Shown: one piece after another, positions 62,480 to 64,000 of the stretch | Numbering within the stretch: the stretch's first letter is position 1 | Layout: every line of letters begins with the position of its first letter | Assembly (NCBI RefSeq): GCF_026343295.1 | Contig: NZ_JAPELY010000001.1 | Location: 1,488,001-1,552,000, forward strand | Reading direction: 5' to 3' | From: Streptomyces sp. NBC_00083 | GTDB taxonomy: Bacteria; Actinomycetota; Actinomycetes; Streptomycetales; Streptomycetaceae | Length of the DNA stretch: 64,000 nucleotides | Notes under the pieces: model-generated | What the model was told of the DNA's origin: nothing | Database searches by the model: none | What the model saw: only the letters and a program-made list of their open reading frames with translations | Translations under genes and position numbers: made by a program

Positions 62480-63187
62480 GTGAGCGGCGCGCACTTCGCC
62501 TTCACCGACCGGTGGGGCGGGGTGAGCGCCGTTCCGTACGAGGAGCTCAACCTCGGCGGTGCGGTGGGCGACGACCCCGCTTCGGTACGCACCAACCGTG
62601 AGCTCGCCGCCAAGGGGCTCGGGCTCGACCCGGCCCGGGTGGTCTGGATGAACCAGGTGCACGGGCGCGAGGTCGCCGTCGTCGAGGACCCCTTCGCCCC
62701 GGGCGACCCGGCCGCGGTGGACGCGGTGGTGACGGCGCGCCGGGGAACCGCGCTCGCCGTACTGACCGCGGACTGCACACCGGTTCTGCTCGCGGACCCG
62801 GTGGCGGGGGTGGCGGGCGCCGCCCACGCGGGCCGGCCCGGAATGGTCGCGGGCGTGGTGCCCGCCGCCGTCGGGGCGATGGTCTCGCTCGGCGCGGACC
62901 CGGCCCGGATCGTCGCCCGCACCGGGCCCGCCGTCTGCGGGCGGTGCTACGAAGTGCCCGAGCGGATGCGGGCCGAGGTCGCCGCGGTCGAGCCGGCCGC
63001 CTGGTCGGAGACCAGCTGGGGAACCCCGGCCGTCGACGTCACCGCCGCGGTGCTCGCACAGCTCGCCGCCCTCGGCGTCACCGACGTCGAGGCCTCGCCG
63101 GTCTGCACGCTCGAATCGCTCGACCACTTCTCGTACCGCCGCGACCGCACCACGGGGCGGCTCGCCGGATATGTCTGGCTGGACTGA
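62480..63187 (+). CDS. pgeF: YlmD/PgeF-family multicopper-type purine nucleosidase-like protein
   Basis: This protein of about 235 residues belongs to the YfiH/LACC1 family. It has AFTDRWGGVSAVPYEELNLG, WMNQVHGREVAVVED, VLTADCTPVLLADP with the conserved Cys, a second His in GAAHAGRPGM and RTGPAVCGRCYEVPE. Members are zinc enzymes with purine nucleoside phosphorylase/adenosine deaminase activity and have been called PgeF for peptidoglycan editing in E. coli. GTG 62480 is used (AGCAGGG upstream); GTG 62459 would add seven residues. It is always next to ftsZ in actinobacteria. Confidence 0.87.
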   Translation: MSGAHFAFTDRWGGVSAVPYEELNLGGAVGDDPASVRTNRELAAKGLGLDPARVVWMNQVHGREVAVVEDPFAPGDPAAVDAVVTARRGTALAVLTADCTPVLLADPVAGVAGAAHAGRPGMVAGVVPAAVGAMVSLGADPARIVARTGPAVCGRCYEVPERMRAEVAAVEPAAWSETSWGTPAVDVTAAVLAQLAALGVTDVEASPVCTLESLDHFSYRRDRTTGRLAGYVWLD

Positions 63188-63193
63188 CGACTC

Positions 63194-63913
63194 ATGACGG
63201 ATCGCAAGACCGAACTCGCCTCGAACCTGGCCCGGGTGGAGGAACGTATCGCTTCCGCCTGCGCGGCGGCCGGGCGCGAGCGCGCGGACGTGACCCTCAT
63301 CGTGGTCACCAAGACCTACCCGGCGAGCGATGTGCGCCTGCTGCACGAACTGGGGGTGCGCGAGGTCGCGGAGAACCGTGACCAGGACGCCGCTCCCAAG
63401 GCGGCGGCCTGCGCAGACCTCGATCTGACCTGGCACTTCGTGGGACAGCTCCAGACCAACAAGGTACGGTCCGTGGCGAGTTATGCCGATATGGTGCAGT
63501 CGGTCGACCGGGACAAGCTGGCCGGCTCGCTCTCCACGGCGGCGGTCCGCGCCGGTCGCGAGCTCGGCTGCCTCATCCAGGTCGCCCTGGACGCGGAGTC
63601 CGGCGAGCGCGGGGAGCGCGGCGGCGTGGCTCCGGACGGGATCGAGGAGTTGGCGGCGTCGATCGCCGAGGCGCCGGGGCTCCGGCTCGACGGTCTGATG
63701 ACGGTGGCGCCGCTGGCCGGGGAGTACGCCGGAAGGCAACGGGCCGCCTTCGAGCGGCTGCTGGAATTCTCATCCCGCCTGCGCGCGGCCCATCCGGCTG
63801 CGAACATGGTGTCAGCAGGGATGAGTGCGGACCTCGAAGAGGCCGTTGCGGCCGGAGCGACACATGTACGCGTCGGAACGGCGGTACTCGGAGTCCGACC
63901 CCGGCTCGGGTAA
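63194..63913 (+). CDS. yggS: YggS-family PLP homeostasis protein
   Basis: This 239-residue fold-type III protein binds pyridoxal phosphate. It has ERADVTLIVVTKTYPASDVR with the PLP lysine, ENRDQDAAPKAAACADLDLT, WHFVGQLQTNKVRSVASY, MTVAPLAGEYAGRQRAAFER and SAGMSADLEEAVAAGATHVR. Relatives buffer PLP and amino acid metabolism. The ATG lies seven bases after the pgeF stop. It precedes sepF in this cluster. Confidence 0.93.
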   Translation: MTDRKTELASNLARVEERIASACAAAGRERADVTLIVVTKTYPASDVRLLHELGVREVAENRDQDAAPKAAACADLDLTWHFVGQLQTNKVRSVASYADMVQSVDRDKLAGSLSTAAVRAGRELGCLIQVALDAESGERGERGGVAPDGIEELAASIAEAPGLRLDGLMTVAPLAGEYAGRQRAAFERLLEFSSRLRAAHPAANMVSAGMSADLEEAVAAGATHVRVGTAVLGVRPRLG

Positions 63914-63979
63914 CGTCGCCAAGCAAGTCGGACCACAGCAGAAAATATGGTCATTCCCACTCTTCGGTGGGCAGACCGC

Positions 63980-64000
63980 GTGGATCGTGGGCCCTTGATG
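63980..64000 (+). CDS. sepF: Possible first codons of sepF (partial)
   Basis: Codons 63980-64000 read VDRGPLM and the window ends on an ATG at 63998. In S. coelicolor yggS is followed by sepF, whose product bundles FtsZ. The assignment rests almost wholly on synteny. The true start could be the final ATG. Confidence 0.35.

Overview
This is GC-rich actinobacterial chromosome, almost certainly from Streptomyces. Four things point there: the strong G/C third-position bias; the frequent GTG and TTG starts; gene products that closely resemble Streptomyces coelicolor proteins (glkA, aroH, thiO/S/G, bfr, and the murein/division cluster through ftsZ); and a gene order that, as I recall it, matches the S. 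coelicolor interval around SCO2079-SCO2133 read backwards. It is mostly conserved core chromosome. I see no CRISPR array, prophage, transposase, tRNA or rRNA. The non-standard material sits in intergenic repeat blocks, operator palindromes and a few degenerate or uncharacterised proteins.

Layout. 1-4.9 kb: the start of a GT87-like membrane glycosyltransferase, a GT4 mannosyltransferase, a repeat block, a long-chain acyl-CoA synthetase and a metallophosphoesterase. 5.1-9.2 kb: a same-strand run of an SRPBCC protein, an ArsA-like protein with an altered P-loop, a DUF5304-type protein, glucokinase glkA with a strong terminator, and an endonuclease/exonuclease/phosphatase-fold protein. 9.2-13.5 kb: membrane protein and lipase-like hydrolase on minus, then a PlsC acyltransferase and the MacS/MacR-type two-component pair. 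13.6-22.3 kb: phosphofructokinase, a D-2-hydroxyacid dehydrogenase, a fused TrpE-TrpG preceded by a classical Trp leader-peptide attenuator, a secreted PGRP-type amidase, class II DAHP synthase, then iron-box-controlled bfd facing bacterioferritin.

22.4-33.6 kb: a sulfite-oxidase-fold protein, endonuclease IV, a PASTA Ser/Thr kinase, the thiO-thiS-thiG operon behind a TPP riboswitch, an FAD oxidoreductase, a second repeat block, an Rv2175c-like DNA-binding protein, thiE, metF and a Tyr/Pro/Gln-rich membrane protein. 33.6-42.6 kb: a phytoene-desaturase-like oxidoreductase, a DUF4126 membrane protein with a MacR-like palindrome upstream, an ABC ATPase/YhgE-Pip/TetR operon with a TetR-like operator and a strong terminator, a HEPN protein, a methyltransferase, a DUF3040 protein and a third repeat block. 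42.6-48.2 kb: the MoxR-DUF58-transglutaminase operon and a beta-carbonic anhydrase.

48.3-64 kb: the division and cell-wall (dcw) cluster rsmH-ftsL-ftsI-murE-murF-mraY-murD-ftsW-murG-ftsQ-ftsZ-pgeF-yggS, ending at the probable start of sepF. mraZ, murC, ddl and ftsA are absent from the cluster. The mur/mraY/murG enzymes make lipid II, FtsW/FtsI polymerise and crosslink it, and FtsQ/FtsL/FtsZ organise the septum. The 241-bp gap before ftsZ holds a promoter and two inverted repeats.

No wholly new multi-gene system is evident. The best leads are the MacR-like 20-bp palindrome, the ABC and ArsA-like ATPases with Lys-to-Arg P-loops, the HEPN protein with an intact RX4H motif, the PPi-type signature in the phosphofructokinase, and the mosaic repeat found at three loci.
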